Shown here: positions 11,154 through 22,170 of the stretch, in pieces
How positions within the stretch are numbered: the first letter of the stretch is position 1
Layout of the letters: the number at the start of each line of letters is the position of its first letter
Translations under genes and position numbers: made by a program
NCBI GenBank assembly: GCA_963555705.1
Contig: OY743174.1
Coordinates: forward strand, 25,113,608 to 25,177,607
Reading direction: 5' to 3'
DNA from: Ligustrum vulgare
Lineage: Eukaryota; Streptophyta; Magnoliopsida; Lamiales; Oleaceae
Length of the DNA: 64,000 nt
The notes under the pieces: generated by a model
What the model saw: the letters and a program-made list of their open reading frames with translations, nothing else
The model's database searches: none
What the model was told of the DNA's origin: nothing

Positions 11154-12091
11154 TGTTAAGTGCATTTTATACACTTTTTATACCTTTAAACTAGCATATT
11201 TTGGAATATATTTAGCAAATATCTACTAATTTATGCATATTTTATGTTTAGATAGGTTAATTTCCAAGTTTGAGGCCAAAAATCACAAAAGGAGTGAAGA
11301 TTTTGCTGAAATTCCAAGTTTGTGGACCATTTTGTCACTTTCGGGAAGTCTTGGACGAGCTGCACAATTAAACGATGGACCAAATTTCAAGATTTCAAAA
11401 GTTGATGGACCAAAAGTGCAATTTTAGAAGAACCTACTTGAAAGAAATATGAAATTTTGGGGACTAAATTGCTCGAGATTAAAAGATGGAGGACTTGATG
11501 GCAATTACGGAAGGGATTAAGCTGCAAAATCACCCTCCAGCTGAGTCACGCGAACGCGTGGCCCGAACCAAGCCGCGCGGGCGAACCACTGCTCGAAACA
11601 AGCCCGAGACAAAAGTTGGTCCAGATTTTGTACCACGCGATCGAGCTCGTTTTACCGCGCGATCACGCACGGTTATAAAACAAAAAAAAAATAAAAAAAA
11701 AGTCCGGGCCAGACCGGGTCAACCCGGCCGACCCGGTTCGGCCCAGAATGCTGAAGTACTCGGATCATTGCATTTTTTGGGGTTTTTGGATCAATTTGGA
11801 GCTAGTATAAATAGTTTTCATCCCCATTTTGCTAGGGTTAGGTTTTATTCTTGCCTCTTTTCACTTTTCTTGTATTTTTCTTTTGATTATTGCTCTTTAA
11901 TTCTTGTTGTTTAGTGTTTTAAGTTAAGAAATTATTGTGTTTTACTTGTTTTCCTTATTTCCAAGCTTGTTATTGTTGTGTTTTTACCTTTTATCTAAGA
12001 ACCTATTGCATTTATGATACATTTATGACATTATGAGTTGAATTGTTGAGAATCTTACTTAATATTAAAGGAGGAGAATTTCCCGCTAATT

Positions 12092-13222
12092 TGACACTAC
12101 TTTTAGTAAAAAAAAATTATACAATATTATATATTATATATTTCATTTATTTTCATACTCAACTTTTATTGCTTTCACACTCCAAAGACCAAAACTCAAC
12201 TTTTATTGTGTTCACACGGCTACTTCCACTTAAATATTTTTATGGAGATTTTTTTTTACTTATTTATATTTGATTATTTGTGTTTAAACCTCCTTTTTCA
12301 TAAATTTTTTTTTCTTTTAATGTTTTGAATTTTGCAAATAAGTATTTATGTGCAGTCATACAAATTCAATGCAAAATTTTCAGTTCAAAATTATATCGAA
12401 GTTGTATCACGCATCTAATACTAAATAAATCTTATTGTATAAAACTTTTTACAAATAATCTTATTTTTTTAGTTATTTAGTACGTCTAAAAATTTGAGCT
12501 CCTTTGTATTGCGTTCTATTAACTTAATTAGTATTTTTATAGAAAGTTACATTTAATACGTAAATAATTTTTTTCAATAAATGTGATATTTTATTGGTAT
12601 CAATCTTATGGATGAATAATTTCGTTATGTCATACAAATCTAATATCGACTCCTCCCTCCAATTTGACACAACTTTTTGTGATTTTTTTTATACAATATT
12701 ATATATTATATATTTCATTTATTTTCACACTCAACTTTTATTGCTTTCACACTCCAAAGACAAAAACTCAACTTTTATTGTGTTCACACTGCTACTTCCA
12801 CTTAAATATTTTTATGGAGATTTTTTTTTTACTTATTTATATTTGATTATTTGTGTTTAAACCTCTCTTTTCATAATTTTTTTTTATCTTTTATTGTTTT
12901 GAATTTTGCAAATAAGTATTTGTGTGCAGTCATACAAATTCAATGCAAAATTTTCAGTTCAAAATTATATCGAAGTTGTATCACGCATCTAATACTAAAT
13001 AAATCTTATTGTATAAAACTTTTTATAAATAATCTTATTTTTTTAGTTATTAAGTACATCTAAAAATTTAAGCTCCTTTGTATTGCGTTCTATTAACTTA
13101 ATTAGTATTTTTATAGAAAGTTACATTTAATACGTAAATAATTTTTTTCAATAATTGTGATATTTTATTGGTATCAATCTTATGGATGAATAATTATCTC
13201 TGTCATACAAATCTAATATCGA
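12092..13222 (+). repeat. Tandem duplication inside the Helitron
   Basis: About 12092-12650 and 12663-13222 are two copies offset by about 572 bp, with few differences. Both contain ATACAATATTATATATTATA, the phrase GTCATACAAATCTAATATCGA at the end, and the same AT-rich text between. The copies lie near the 5' end, before the protein remnants. No coding function is seen. Confidence 0.8.
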
Positions 13223-13599
13223 ATTTTCATTTATATTTATATCGAATATTTAATCAATTTGTATTAAATTTTGTTTTAAATAATCATACTTTTAATTCAA
13301 TATTTATGATTCTTAAATTTTTATAACAATAAGTAAATTGTCTCCCAATTTACTTAACTGATAATTGAGATGATCAATATTATATTATAATTTTCATCAA
13401 AAATCAATTACGTCGTATAAAAATTGCAAAAACTTATAATACCATGAATTTGATGCATCTTTGTCAATCACAATTTTAGTTTTTTTCTTTTTTTATGATT
13501 ATCGAATTCATTTCTTATACGTGTTGTTTTTCATTATCAATGGTCAAAACAATAAATCTTATCTTTTATAGCATGATCTATATTATTAACTTTTTCATC

Positions 13600-15533
13600 T
13601 AGTGTTTAATTGTTCAAAGTACATGGACATTGGAGATCCTACATTTAAATATTTATTTTGCAAAGCATATTTTTGGTGCGAGGAGAGAGTGAATAAGCAT
13701 TATAAAACATGTCGTAATTCGGAGTTCTCATTTTGTTGTGGGATGAACACGATTTTTAATAATATTTCAAACCAAACCATTTAAAATGGTTTGGAAATTT
13801 TCCAAGCCAAACTAAACAATTTCATTTTTTAAACAAAATAAAATCAAACTATTTTTTGCGATTTGGTGCGGTTTGAAACCACGGATTTCCGATGAATAAA
13901 TTAGTATATTTCAAAGCGAGCTCAAAGACACATATTCATCTAAATTTTCGAGTTGAAACTAGCTCAAAAATAGTATTAAGTTTCTAATTGAGTGCTTTGT
14001 TGTGAATCAATCCATGTTGACAAACAAACTAATTATATAGAAGTAAAATATCGTTAGCACTTATATTAAAAATTTTATTATAAGAAAATATCTTGGATGA
14101 TGATAATGAATTGTAGGAGGAAAAATTATTTTCAAATGATTGTGGATTTGAACAAATTAATCTTTGTCTCCTCAATTTTGATTTGTTGACAATAAAAACT
14201 ATATTGTTTTTTTTTTTTTAATTGAACATTTGTCTTTATTTTTATTTTTTAAAATTTCGCGGGTTGACTGTTTGATATCGTGATTTTGACAATTGAAACC
14301 TAAACCAAATTGTTTAAGGTGGTTTGGTATTTTTACAAACCAAACCATTTGTTGCAGTTTAATTCGATTTTGTGGTTTATTTGTTCACCCCTACTTTGTT
14401 GTATACAAGAGAAAGTGAATATTTCTCTTATGGAAGATCATCCTCTAATTTTGAAAGATTTGTTATATGACAGGGAGAGAGGATTAAAAATTCCATTGAG
14501 AACATTCAGACATATAATATGATGTTTTCATTCACTTCTATGTGGGAATAGATAATGAGCTAAATGATGGTAGAGGGCCTCCCATCTTCAGATTACAGGA
14601 TCAAAATTGCCATAAGATTGAGAGTCTATTGCCTGATGATGGTTCAGCTCTACAATTTGCTCACTTTACATTGTTGACAATGTGAATGGGGTTGAAAGCA
14701 GAAAAATGGTCATGAGGTACGTATTATGTATTTATTGCTTTTATATTTATATTGTTTACGGATAATTTTGTTGTGATATTCTAAAATTTAATTTATGTCT
14801 TTTAATGTCCCTGGGTAGGAGTGAATCATGCGATTCTATGTTGCATGATTTAATAGTTTCTGATTCGAATGATATGCTAGACAAATACAACAAATTGTTA
14901 AGGCAATTTAGGTCGGTTTGAGAAAAGATGATTGAGGAAACACTTCAAATTTAAGACTTATACTTATTGATTGGTGGGCGACCAATGATGGTCAATATGA
15001 TTTTTCTATTGTCGATGAAATTGCCGAATTAATTGTCGGTGGATTTTGACACACTACCTGGACACATGGATATCACTATTGCGCCACGTTGTGGACCTTT
15101 GAAACAGATAAGTGATGACACAAGTTCTTTCTGAGAAATATTGATCATACATAAGGATTGAGCAATGGAACAAGGTTGATAGTTACAAAACTTGGCGACC
15201 ATGTTCTAGAAGGTCAAATTTTTTCTGGCATCAATGCAAGACACAAGTTCTTTATTCCAATATTATCGTTGAACCATTCTGATTCTAGGATACTTATTAG
15301 ATTTCAAAGAAGACAATTTCTATTGATGGTGTCATATGACATGACTATCAATAAGAGTCAGGGACAATCATTCTTGATGGTGTCATATGCCATGACTATC
15401 AATTTCTATTTATGTTGCGATTTCTAGGGTGACAAATCGTTCCAAATAAAAGATATTGATTTGTGATAAGAAAGGAAGAACAACAAAATCAACAAACAAC
15501 TTTGTGTACAAAGTAGTATTCCAGAATTTGTAG
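13600..15533 (+). pseudogene. Helitron Rep/helicase protein remnants
   Basis: Three remnants in the correct order. 13623-13740 reads MDIGDPTFKYLFCKAYFW and ERVNKHYKTCRNSEFSFCCG, the Cys-rich N-terminal region of plant Helitron proteins. 14430-14930 reads RERGLK, then TYNMMFSFTSM, NDGRGPPIFRLQ, LLPDDGSALQFA and SNDMLDKYNKLLRQFR (helitron-like N domain). 15155-15533 reads LSNGTRLIVTKLGDHVLEG, FQRRQF, MTINKSQGQS, then YVAISRVTNRS and FVYKVVFQNL before a stop, the Pif1-like helicase C-terminus. Most of Rep and the helicase Walker motifs are missing; frameshifts and stops are frequent. A 60-bp duplication repeats the TINKSQG area at 15322-15400. Confidence 0.8.
13741..14395. repeat. AT-rich insert between Helitron protein remnants
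   Basis: Separates the Cys-rich and helitron-like remnants. Starts and ends with inverted-like text: CAAACCAAACCATTTAAAAT with TGGTTTGG near 13769-13795, and GGTGGTTTGG, CAAACCAAACCATTTG near 14318-14352. This could be a small nested element, but no clean terminal repeats or target duplication were found. Confidence 0.3.
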
Positions 15534-15644
15534 TTATATGAAATCAATAAATGATGATATTATCTCTTATTTGCAAAATTTATTTATTTTATGAAAAGGA
15601 TTTATCTAATTTCATATTGAATTATCTTTATCCAAATGTTTCTT

Positions 15645-15661
15645 CCCGTGCATCGCACGGG
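15645..15661 (+). terminator. Helitron 3' terminal hairpin
   Basis: CCCGTGC-ATC-GCACGGG, a 7-bp perfect stem with a 3-base loop, 7 bases before the terminal CTAG. This structure is thought to end rolling-circle replication of Helitrons. It is a transposition terminator, not a transcription terminator. Confidence 0.9.
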
Positions 15662-17932
15662 TGATTAACTAGTATTAATGTATAGTAGAGGAATTTAATT
15701 CAAAGTAAAGAAATACTTGAGCATTTATTTCAAAACTCTACTAAAAGGGGGATTTTCTTTATTACCTTGTTTTTAATCTTTATTTAGAGTATTGTTGATG
15801 TGTTTATGTGGTTTGTTAAATGTTGTTGCTGTTAATTATGGGTAAATGTTATTGTGTCGGAATGTTTGATTAGTTTAATTTTATTTAAGCATTTTAAGTA
15901 GTTTTTAGATTTTTGGTATTTATGTTTATGTGTTTATGATTATGAATGTTGTTTTAGGTTTTTGTAACTTTTAAATGTTTGTTACTATTTTAAGTTGTAA
16001 TTGGAATTTACTACACAAGTTAGGTGATTTTAAAATTTCCCATGTAATTTGGTTGATTAATTAACTACCACTAATTGATTTTTGAAAAGAAGAAATTAGT
16101 ATAGTTATGAAAACTAAATTCACTTTGTTTTATGTTATGTAACTTATTTTAATTATCAAGTTTATATTTTCATCAAGTTATTTAGATTAATTAGTTTTAT
16201 TCTAAGTTTTATTTTGTTATCTATTTGCTTTAGTTAACTAGTTTTCATATTGTCATGTTTCTTATTTGTGTCATTTAGTTAGTAATTCACCACCAAACCA
16301 AAATTTTATATTACTTGACTTTTCTTTTAAAATGAAATCAATAATTTTAGTTACAAATCACTCAATCCTCGTGGGTACGATAACCCGGACTTTTCGAGTC
16401 CACTTTACTACTTGAACGCGAAATGTGCACTTGTGGTATACGATTTTAGCGAACAACAATTAGGTACAACCTCAATTGGAATGAAAATGAACAAGATTGA
16501 AGAGCAAATCTAATGTCCAAGGATCTAATTGAATGAAAAAAGATTTTAGGGACTCAATTGCAAAGTCTCAGAAAGTTGGAGGACTAGAGATGCAAATATT
16601 TCAGAGGGCATATTCGTAATAAAGTCAAAATACGAGAACTAAGTTAAAGAAGACTAAAAGATGAGGGACTTGGGTGCCAAATAGCTTAAAGAAAAAGAAA
16701 AAAAAATATATATATATATATATATATTTGGTATGGGCATAATGCCCATGCCTTTTACCAGCAAATTCTAACATGCGATCGCGTGGGCCATTTTTGGCCC
16801 AAACCCGCCTTTTATTTCTGAATTTATTATTTTCACCTGAGGGCGTGTTTGACTCAATTTTGGAAGCGTTTTTAGGACTTTTTAGGTCAGATTTTTGGGA
16901 GTATTTATACTCCCACTTCTTAACACCCAAAAAAAATAATTTTTCTCTCCAAACCCTAGACTCTTCTCCATTTTCTTCTTCTTTCTTTTCTTTGTTTTTG
17001 CTTTATTTTGTAATTTAGTTTGTAGTTTAGTTTTGTTTCCATGTTGCTAGTCTCCATTGAAGTTATGAAGCCAAAAGTGTGGTGAAGATTCAAAGCATTG
17101 TTGAATGAATTTTGGGGCAAAAATCAAGGGAAGTGATTTATTTCATTGTCTTATATTTTTAATCTTTGATTTCTATATTTTGTGATGTATTTTTGTAAAC
17201 CTCAACTTTTGTGCAATATTTATACAATGGGCTAGTTGTTTTATATTATGATGATTGATATAGTTTAACTTAGTTTAAATAATTTGAATGTTTGTTTATT
17301 AATTTCGAGCTTATTTCATGGGTGTTTGTTATTGAGATTATTCCATGTGCTTGATTGATCACCAAATATATGTTTTGTGAAGTGTATGATAATCGAGAGA
17401 TATTGTGCATTTTAGACCAAATAACAAATGCTCTAGGTTCTTGTTAAGAATATAGATATACCTTAAATCCTAGATGATCCATTGAGCTATTTTCACAAAG
17501 AGTTTATACAATTGATTAAACTTTAATCGACATAAAGATATAGTAGGTTAAACCAATTGATTATGGTTAATTTCACTCGAGAGAGGTAATTAACTAAACT
17601 TGGAAAATTGGGTCTAACATTGTAAATGAGTAATTTATTAATTTGCATGTGTTGAGAAATTACTTAAGCAAGAATTAAGTAAAATTATGAATCCCAACTA
17701 TTTTATCTTTCATTTTCCTTATTTTAATTTGGTTTAAAATTAGTTTCTTTAATTTAGAATTTTTCAAAACCAACTTTTAATTGTGTGTTTCATTTTTTAA
17801 GATTAAATTAACTAGAGTATAATAGACTATACATTCCTCATGGGATCGACAATTCGGACTCAAAAAGTCCACTTCATTACTTGTACGCGACCCGTGCGCT
17901 TTCGGTGCACACTATTTTTAGCGAACAATGAT

Positions 17933-18660
17933 GTAGGTGTTTCCAGAACGTCGATAGACATAAGTGTAAGTATGTCTAAGAGTAAAAGGAGTGAGTATTT
18001 CTCAAGTAGAGTAATTTGGAGTGATTGATGGTCTAATGTAGTTAATGAGTTGTACAAGACTTGACTTAGCTTATGTAGTAAGCTAAATCGATATACGAGT
18101 AATCATGGAGGGACCACTAGCAGGAAATTGTGAGAGTGATTAGTTACTTAAGACATGCTCAAAACTATTGAGTGCATTATATAAGATATCTAGTTGACCT
18201 AGAGGATACAATGAAGCAAACTAGATATCTGACATAAAAGATTCAAAATCTACTAGGGAATATGTGTTTATACTAGGAGATGCAGTTGTATCTTGGAAAT
18301 CCTCAAAATAGATGGTTATAGATAGATCCACAATGAAATATGAATTTATCGCACTGGAAAAATGAGGGGAAGAAGGAAGAAGTAGAATGGAAATGCTATT
18401 TCTTAGAGAATATTCAGGGATGGTAAAAACACGTGCCACAATATGCATAAATTCTGATAGTCAATCTACAATAGGTAGTGTACAGAGCAACATGTATAAT
18501 GATAAGTCAAGACACATTCGTCGAAGACACGATGGCATTAGACAATCTACTATAATTATCTTTGTTGACTATGCGAGGTCAAATGATAATATTGTGGATT
18601 TACTAATCAAAGGGTTAAATAGAGAGTCAGCTGAAAAATAATCGAGGGGAATGAGACTAA
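17933..18660 (+). pseudogene. Ty1/copia RT C-terminus and RNase H (right flank of the stack)
   Basis: Continues the RT from 577. Reads VGVSRTSIDISVSMSKSK, then (with frame changes) SCTRLDLAYVVSK and NRYTSNH, SYLRHAQNY, and the RNase H part STREYVFTLGDAVVSWKSS. Later come SQSTIGSVQSNMYNDKSR HIRRRHD and DNIVDLLIKGLNRES (18460-18636). These are standard copia RNase H blocks in order. Several stops and shifts; not functional. About 190 bp of 3' non-coding DNA separate it from the LTR. Confidence 0.85.
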
Positions 18661-18852
18661 AGCACAGGAAAGAATAGATCGATAAAATTGAAACTCAAAT
18701 TGACTGAAAATCCAATAATCTATGTTTAAAGGGATAATCTAATTGTAAAGATAGTGTTGGATCACTGTGGGGATGCAGCTCAGTCCATTCCTATGATGAA
18801 GACGGTGATACCCATAAAGGAAAAGGAAAATAAAAGCTTTTAATGTGGAAAT

Positions 18853-19755
18853 TGTTACGAGTAACACCTACTTATCATATGCAGATTTTACCCTTTGAAT
18901 TCCATCCCATGCGTCTCTTTGTCATTGATGTTAATTTCATTCACATGGGAAATTCTTGAAAAAAATAGTGCGTTTGATAAACTTGTTTATAATCAAGTTT
19001 ATAAACATCACATTTCTCAAACCACTTTTAACCCTAGATATTTTTCGAAACCATTTTTCAGCCATATATTTTACCTCAAAAACTTAAACTCTTTGTTTAT
19101 AAACAAAATATAGCCGCTAAACATAGTCTAAATTGTAACAACAAACAAGTGAATGAAATTGTAACAAAAAATTCAATAGCCATCAATCAATTGATTTTAA
19201 TCCTCTAGTAAATTTTCAATTGAATTAGTAAATTAATTTCCAATTAAATTGTTGGTTACAAAGATATTGTAAGTTAATGCAGAATTATTAGGAATTGAAA
19301 TTCCCCATCCTAGTAATATATAAGGAAGTGTTCTCTCCATTATTCCACACACAAAAGAAATTGAGAGCTCTTACCACTCTTTAATTTTCTCTCTTATCTC
19401 TTTGGTTTAAAGTTTCTTGTTCTTTGTATTTTAGAAGATTTTCTTCTAGCTTGGCGATAAAAGCGTAAACATTCTCAGTTCGCATAAAGTAGCGACAAGG
19501 TGCTAGTTAGCTACTTTCGATCATTATATCATGAGAGATAGATGTCGTTAGTCCTCTTGCACCATGGTGGACAACGAATCTATTTTAAGGAAATTGTGTG
19601 CAACACAAGCTCGATTCCTTCCTACACCGTACTATATCAACAACCATATATATTCTTCCTTTCATTGTTAATTTATTGTAATATTTATTTCTATTATTTT
19701 ATTTATAAAATCCAGCAGTATTTCCAATTTGTCTTTGTATTTTTTTCCCCTAACA
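18853..19755 (+). repeat. Probable copia 3' LTR
   Basis: Follows a purine-rich run (AAAGGAAAAGGAAAATAAAAG) by about 20 bases. Proposed limits TGTTACGAG... to ...CCCTAACA. Contains TATATAAGG near 19318, followed by a pyrimidine-rich leader and, at the expected place, the phrase on a TCCTTCCTACACC-type R region. A MITE-like patch (18967-19125, GTTTATAAAC-rich) sits inside. The matching 5' LTR is outside the window, so the limits rest on TG/CA ends only. Confidence 0.5.
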
Positions 19756-20250
19756 GTCAAGTCATTGACTTATGAGAGACTAAGGAGATTTTATTTTTAA
19801 GATACTAAATCAAAATCCTCATGTAATTGAAGCATAGGTGATCGGACTAGCACTATAGAAGTTATTTTTTTCTATGATACTAACAATCTCTGTATAAATA
19901 AATTGTGTTATTATAGATAAGTTTTAGTATATTCCATAACCATATGAAATATTGGTTATTTTCTCATCGAATTGTTTTAGGAGTTAATTTGTGAAATTAA
20001 TTATTTAATTATTTACCTTTCCATCGACAGTCCAGCTGCTAACCTAGGCTAAAACAAACATTTGCAAGGCAGCAAGAAGTGGATGGTTAATTTATCCTTA
20101 GAATAAAAAATATTATTATTGTCCAAAAATTTCAAGAATTTTAATGGAGTGACCATGGCAGGAACAACTTGTAACTTCAGTGATTCACGATAACAAATTG
20201 TAACTTGTGACCGTTTTATAATTTTGATTGTCAATGAAATAAACCCTTAT
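19756..20250. other. Intergenic, no gene seen
   Basis: AT-rich DNA between the copia LTR and the MULE. Short ORFs here lack any recognisable motif. Nothing else is supported. Confidence 0.5.
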
Positions 20251-20259
20251 CCAAACACA

Positions 20260-22065
20260 AGGGTAACTTTAATGAATGACCACCCAAATTTGACCTAGTT
20301 ACTATTTAACCACAAAAATTTAAAAGGTTTCACAACACCCACTTAATTTCACACTAAGTAACCCATCCACTACTATAAACCTAAAAACAAGATCTATTAA
20401 AATATTATCCAATGTATCAGTTAATAATTTCCAAGGTGGCATTGAGATGTCAAAAATTATCTGGTCAGCAAAATTCATTAGTCAAACACTCCCTTAAATC
20501 AAAATATATGAAGAACCGTTCCTTCAATCTTCCTGCTATCTTCTGACTCAAAAATCTAATTCACTGCCCTAGCTCCTCCATGGAAAAACTCTTGGAGGCA
20601 TAATCCATCCCATTGCAGCTACTTATCGTTCCAATTGCGAAGATTAATTCTCGAGATGGACCAATCACCGACAATTGAACATGTTTTCTTTGGGGCAGAG
20701 GATGTTGGACCACAAGAAGGTAAGTTGGAAAATCTTCATGTAGACATGTTGATTTGCTGAATGCTAAAAAACTTTGAATGCTCAAATGCCGATTTTGTGA
20801 AACACTCACTGATGATTTCGTTCAATGATGAAATGAACAACCTATTGGTGACTCATGTTGTGCACCAAATTGCAAGCAATCTGGTACATAATAGGTTGCA
20901 CCAAATGAACAACCTATTGGTGACCTATTTTGTGCATCAGATTGCTTGTAATTTGGTGAAATAGATTGTACACCAGTTTGATGCAACCTACCAAATTGTT
21001 TGCAATCTATTGAGGTTGTTCACCAGATTGTAAGCAACCTGGTGATCCAGATTATGCACCACAATCTGGTTATTCTAAAGAGGTTGATCTGATGAACAAT
21101 AGGAGAGGTGAAAGAGCCATATGACAATAAATCAATACAAATGATCACATTATAAAATCTAAAGAATATTTCTCATCTATTCAACATAATATAGGATAAT
21201 ATAGGACATACGTCCAAGTTACAATGACTTCGAATGTAACGAACAACTAAGAATTCAACCAACACCTATCCAACTAAGTTTTACATCAAATGAAAAATTA
21301 TCCTTCATACTAAAACATGATTTGCTTCTCTTTTGAATTTCTTTCTCCAGCCGTTTTCTGCCATTAGATGCTACAACAACAAGAGAGTTTAAAGTGCTCA
21401 TTGAGTGGTTCCTTTGCTTCTTATAGGTTCCAGGGACTTGAAGCTTTGTTAGATGTTCTTATTTTATTGTTGATGCTGAGGCCAGTACATAAAGATGCTT
21501 AGGGACTAAATTCTTCAATAGCAGCTAAAATATGAAAACAAACAAATCAATATAAATTAAACCTGGAAATCTAGTTTAGGATTTTTTACAAACAGCTTAA
21601 GGATGTTCAAATAATCCAACTTACAATGATTGATTTAGGGACGTAAGAGCCCAAAAATGAAACAAAACAAATAGAAAACACCAACTGAAAACAAGTATTA
21701 ATGCTCAAAAGTCCATGAATCCACTTCATTTGAACAATAAAATCCAAAGAAATAATAAACCTACTTGAAACCAAAGTTTAAAAATTGATGGTGTCAACCT
21801 TGAGAATTTGAGGTACACTGTGAATGGTTTATCTGAAATTTGACAGGAAGAATTTCTCGTGATAACTATGGAAGGAAGTAGGAATATAGCGGGAAATTAT
21901 TAACTACCACGTTGGATAATATTTTAACAAATGTTGTTTTTAGTTTTATAGTGGTGGATGGGTTACTTGGTGTAAGGTTGAGTGGATGTTGAGAAATCTT
22001 TTAAATTTGATTGGTTAAGTAGTAATTAAGGTCAAATTTGGGTGGGCATTCATTAAATTTATCCC
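20260..22065. mobile_element. Non-autonomous Mutator-like element (MULE) with long TIRs
   Basis: Terminal inverted repeats of about 175 bp, 20260-20433 and 21889-22065, align almost end to end. Examples are TTTAATGAATG, CACCCAAATTTGACC, GTAACCCATCCAC and TTAAAATATTATCCAA. Flanking 9-bp duplications are CCAAACACA (20251-20259) and CCAATCACA (22066-22074), one mismatch. TIR length and TSD size are those of Mutator elements. The interior has no transposase; it has a short-repeat patch and no clear captured exon. The right end is 105 bp from the start codon of the next gene. Confidence 0.85.
20820..21090. repeat. Degenerate short-repeat patch inside the MULE
   Basis: Variants of CACCAAATTGCAAGCAATCTGGT-like text occur at least six times in both orientations, and ATGAACAACCTATTGGTGAC occurs twice (about 20833 and 20906). 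The units are partly palindromic (ACCA...TGGT). No function known; possibly a subterminal transposase-binding array or a decayed minisatellite. Confidence 0.5.
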
Positions 22066-22170
22066 CCAATCACAAGGACCGAAAATTTGTAGGGCTTTTA
22101 TCCCCAAGATCGAATTTTTTCTCCCTCAATCTCTCTGTTTCTCTAGTAGACAGGAGAGAGAGTAGAAGCA

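Larger units (their letters stand above)
12053..15672 (+). mobile_element. Helitron (decayed, Rep/Hel remnants)
   Basis: 3,620 bp with classic ends: 5' TCTTACTTAATATTAAAGG, 3' hairpin CCCGTGCATCGCACGGG (15645-15661) followed after 7 bases by CTAG (15669-15672). It sits between host A and T (GAGAA / TATTAATG), and the uninterrupted 5' LTR confirms the empty site. No target duplication, as expected for rolling-circle insertion. The interior holds a 572-bp-offset tandem duplication, an AT-rich stretch and broken pieces of the Helitron helicase protein. It cannot be autonomous. Confidence 0.9.
678..16455 (+). mobile_element. Athila-type Ty3/gypsy LTR retrotransposon with nested insertions
   Basis: Complete element bounded by perfect TSDs ACAAT (673-677, 16456-16460). 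The 5' LTR is 678-2335, followed by a tRNA-Asp primer-binding site at 2342, degraded gag, protease, RT, RNase H, integrase, a 1.8-kb 3' non-coding region, and the 3' LTR 11154-16455. Without the Helitron (12053-15672) and the solo LTR (5607-7125) the element would be about 10.6 kb. The Gag/PR sequence, the PBS and the repeated AAGTTTGGGGGTG tracts point to the Athila/Tat branch. Several frameshifts and a lost protease aspartate make it non-autonomous. Confidence 0.9.
11154..16455 (+). repeat. Athila 3' LTR, interrupted by a Helitron
   Basis: Starts TGTTAAGTGCATT and ends TTAGCGAACA, followed by the TSD ACAAT. Its own length without the Helitron is about 1,682 bp, close to the 5' LTR. The break is at 12052/15673, where the 5' LTR reads GAGAATATTAATG without interruption. 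Confidence 0.9.
578..17927 (+). mobile_element. Solo LTR of a Ty3/gypsy element, split by a later Athila insertion
   Basis: Two parts, 578-677 (starts TGATAAGTGTACTTTACAC) and 16461-17927 (ends TTTTTAGCGAACA), make an LTR of about 1.57 kb. Perfect 5-bp target duplications ATGAT flank it at 573-577 and 17928-17932. There is no internal region or second LTR, so it is a solo LTR left by LTR-LTR recombination. The right part is clearly homologous to the solo LTR at 5607-7125, for example in the blocks GAGCTATTTTCACAAAGA and GTGCTCTAGGTTCTTGTT-like text. It carries a GCGATCGCG palindrome near 16777. Confidence 0.85.

Noticed and set aside
12594..13063. ORFs of 60-88 codons in the Helitron
   Set aside because: Simple translations of the AT-rich tandem duplication; rich in Phe, Tyr and Ile with no domain.
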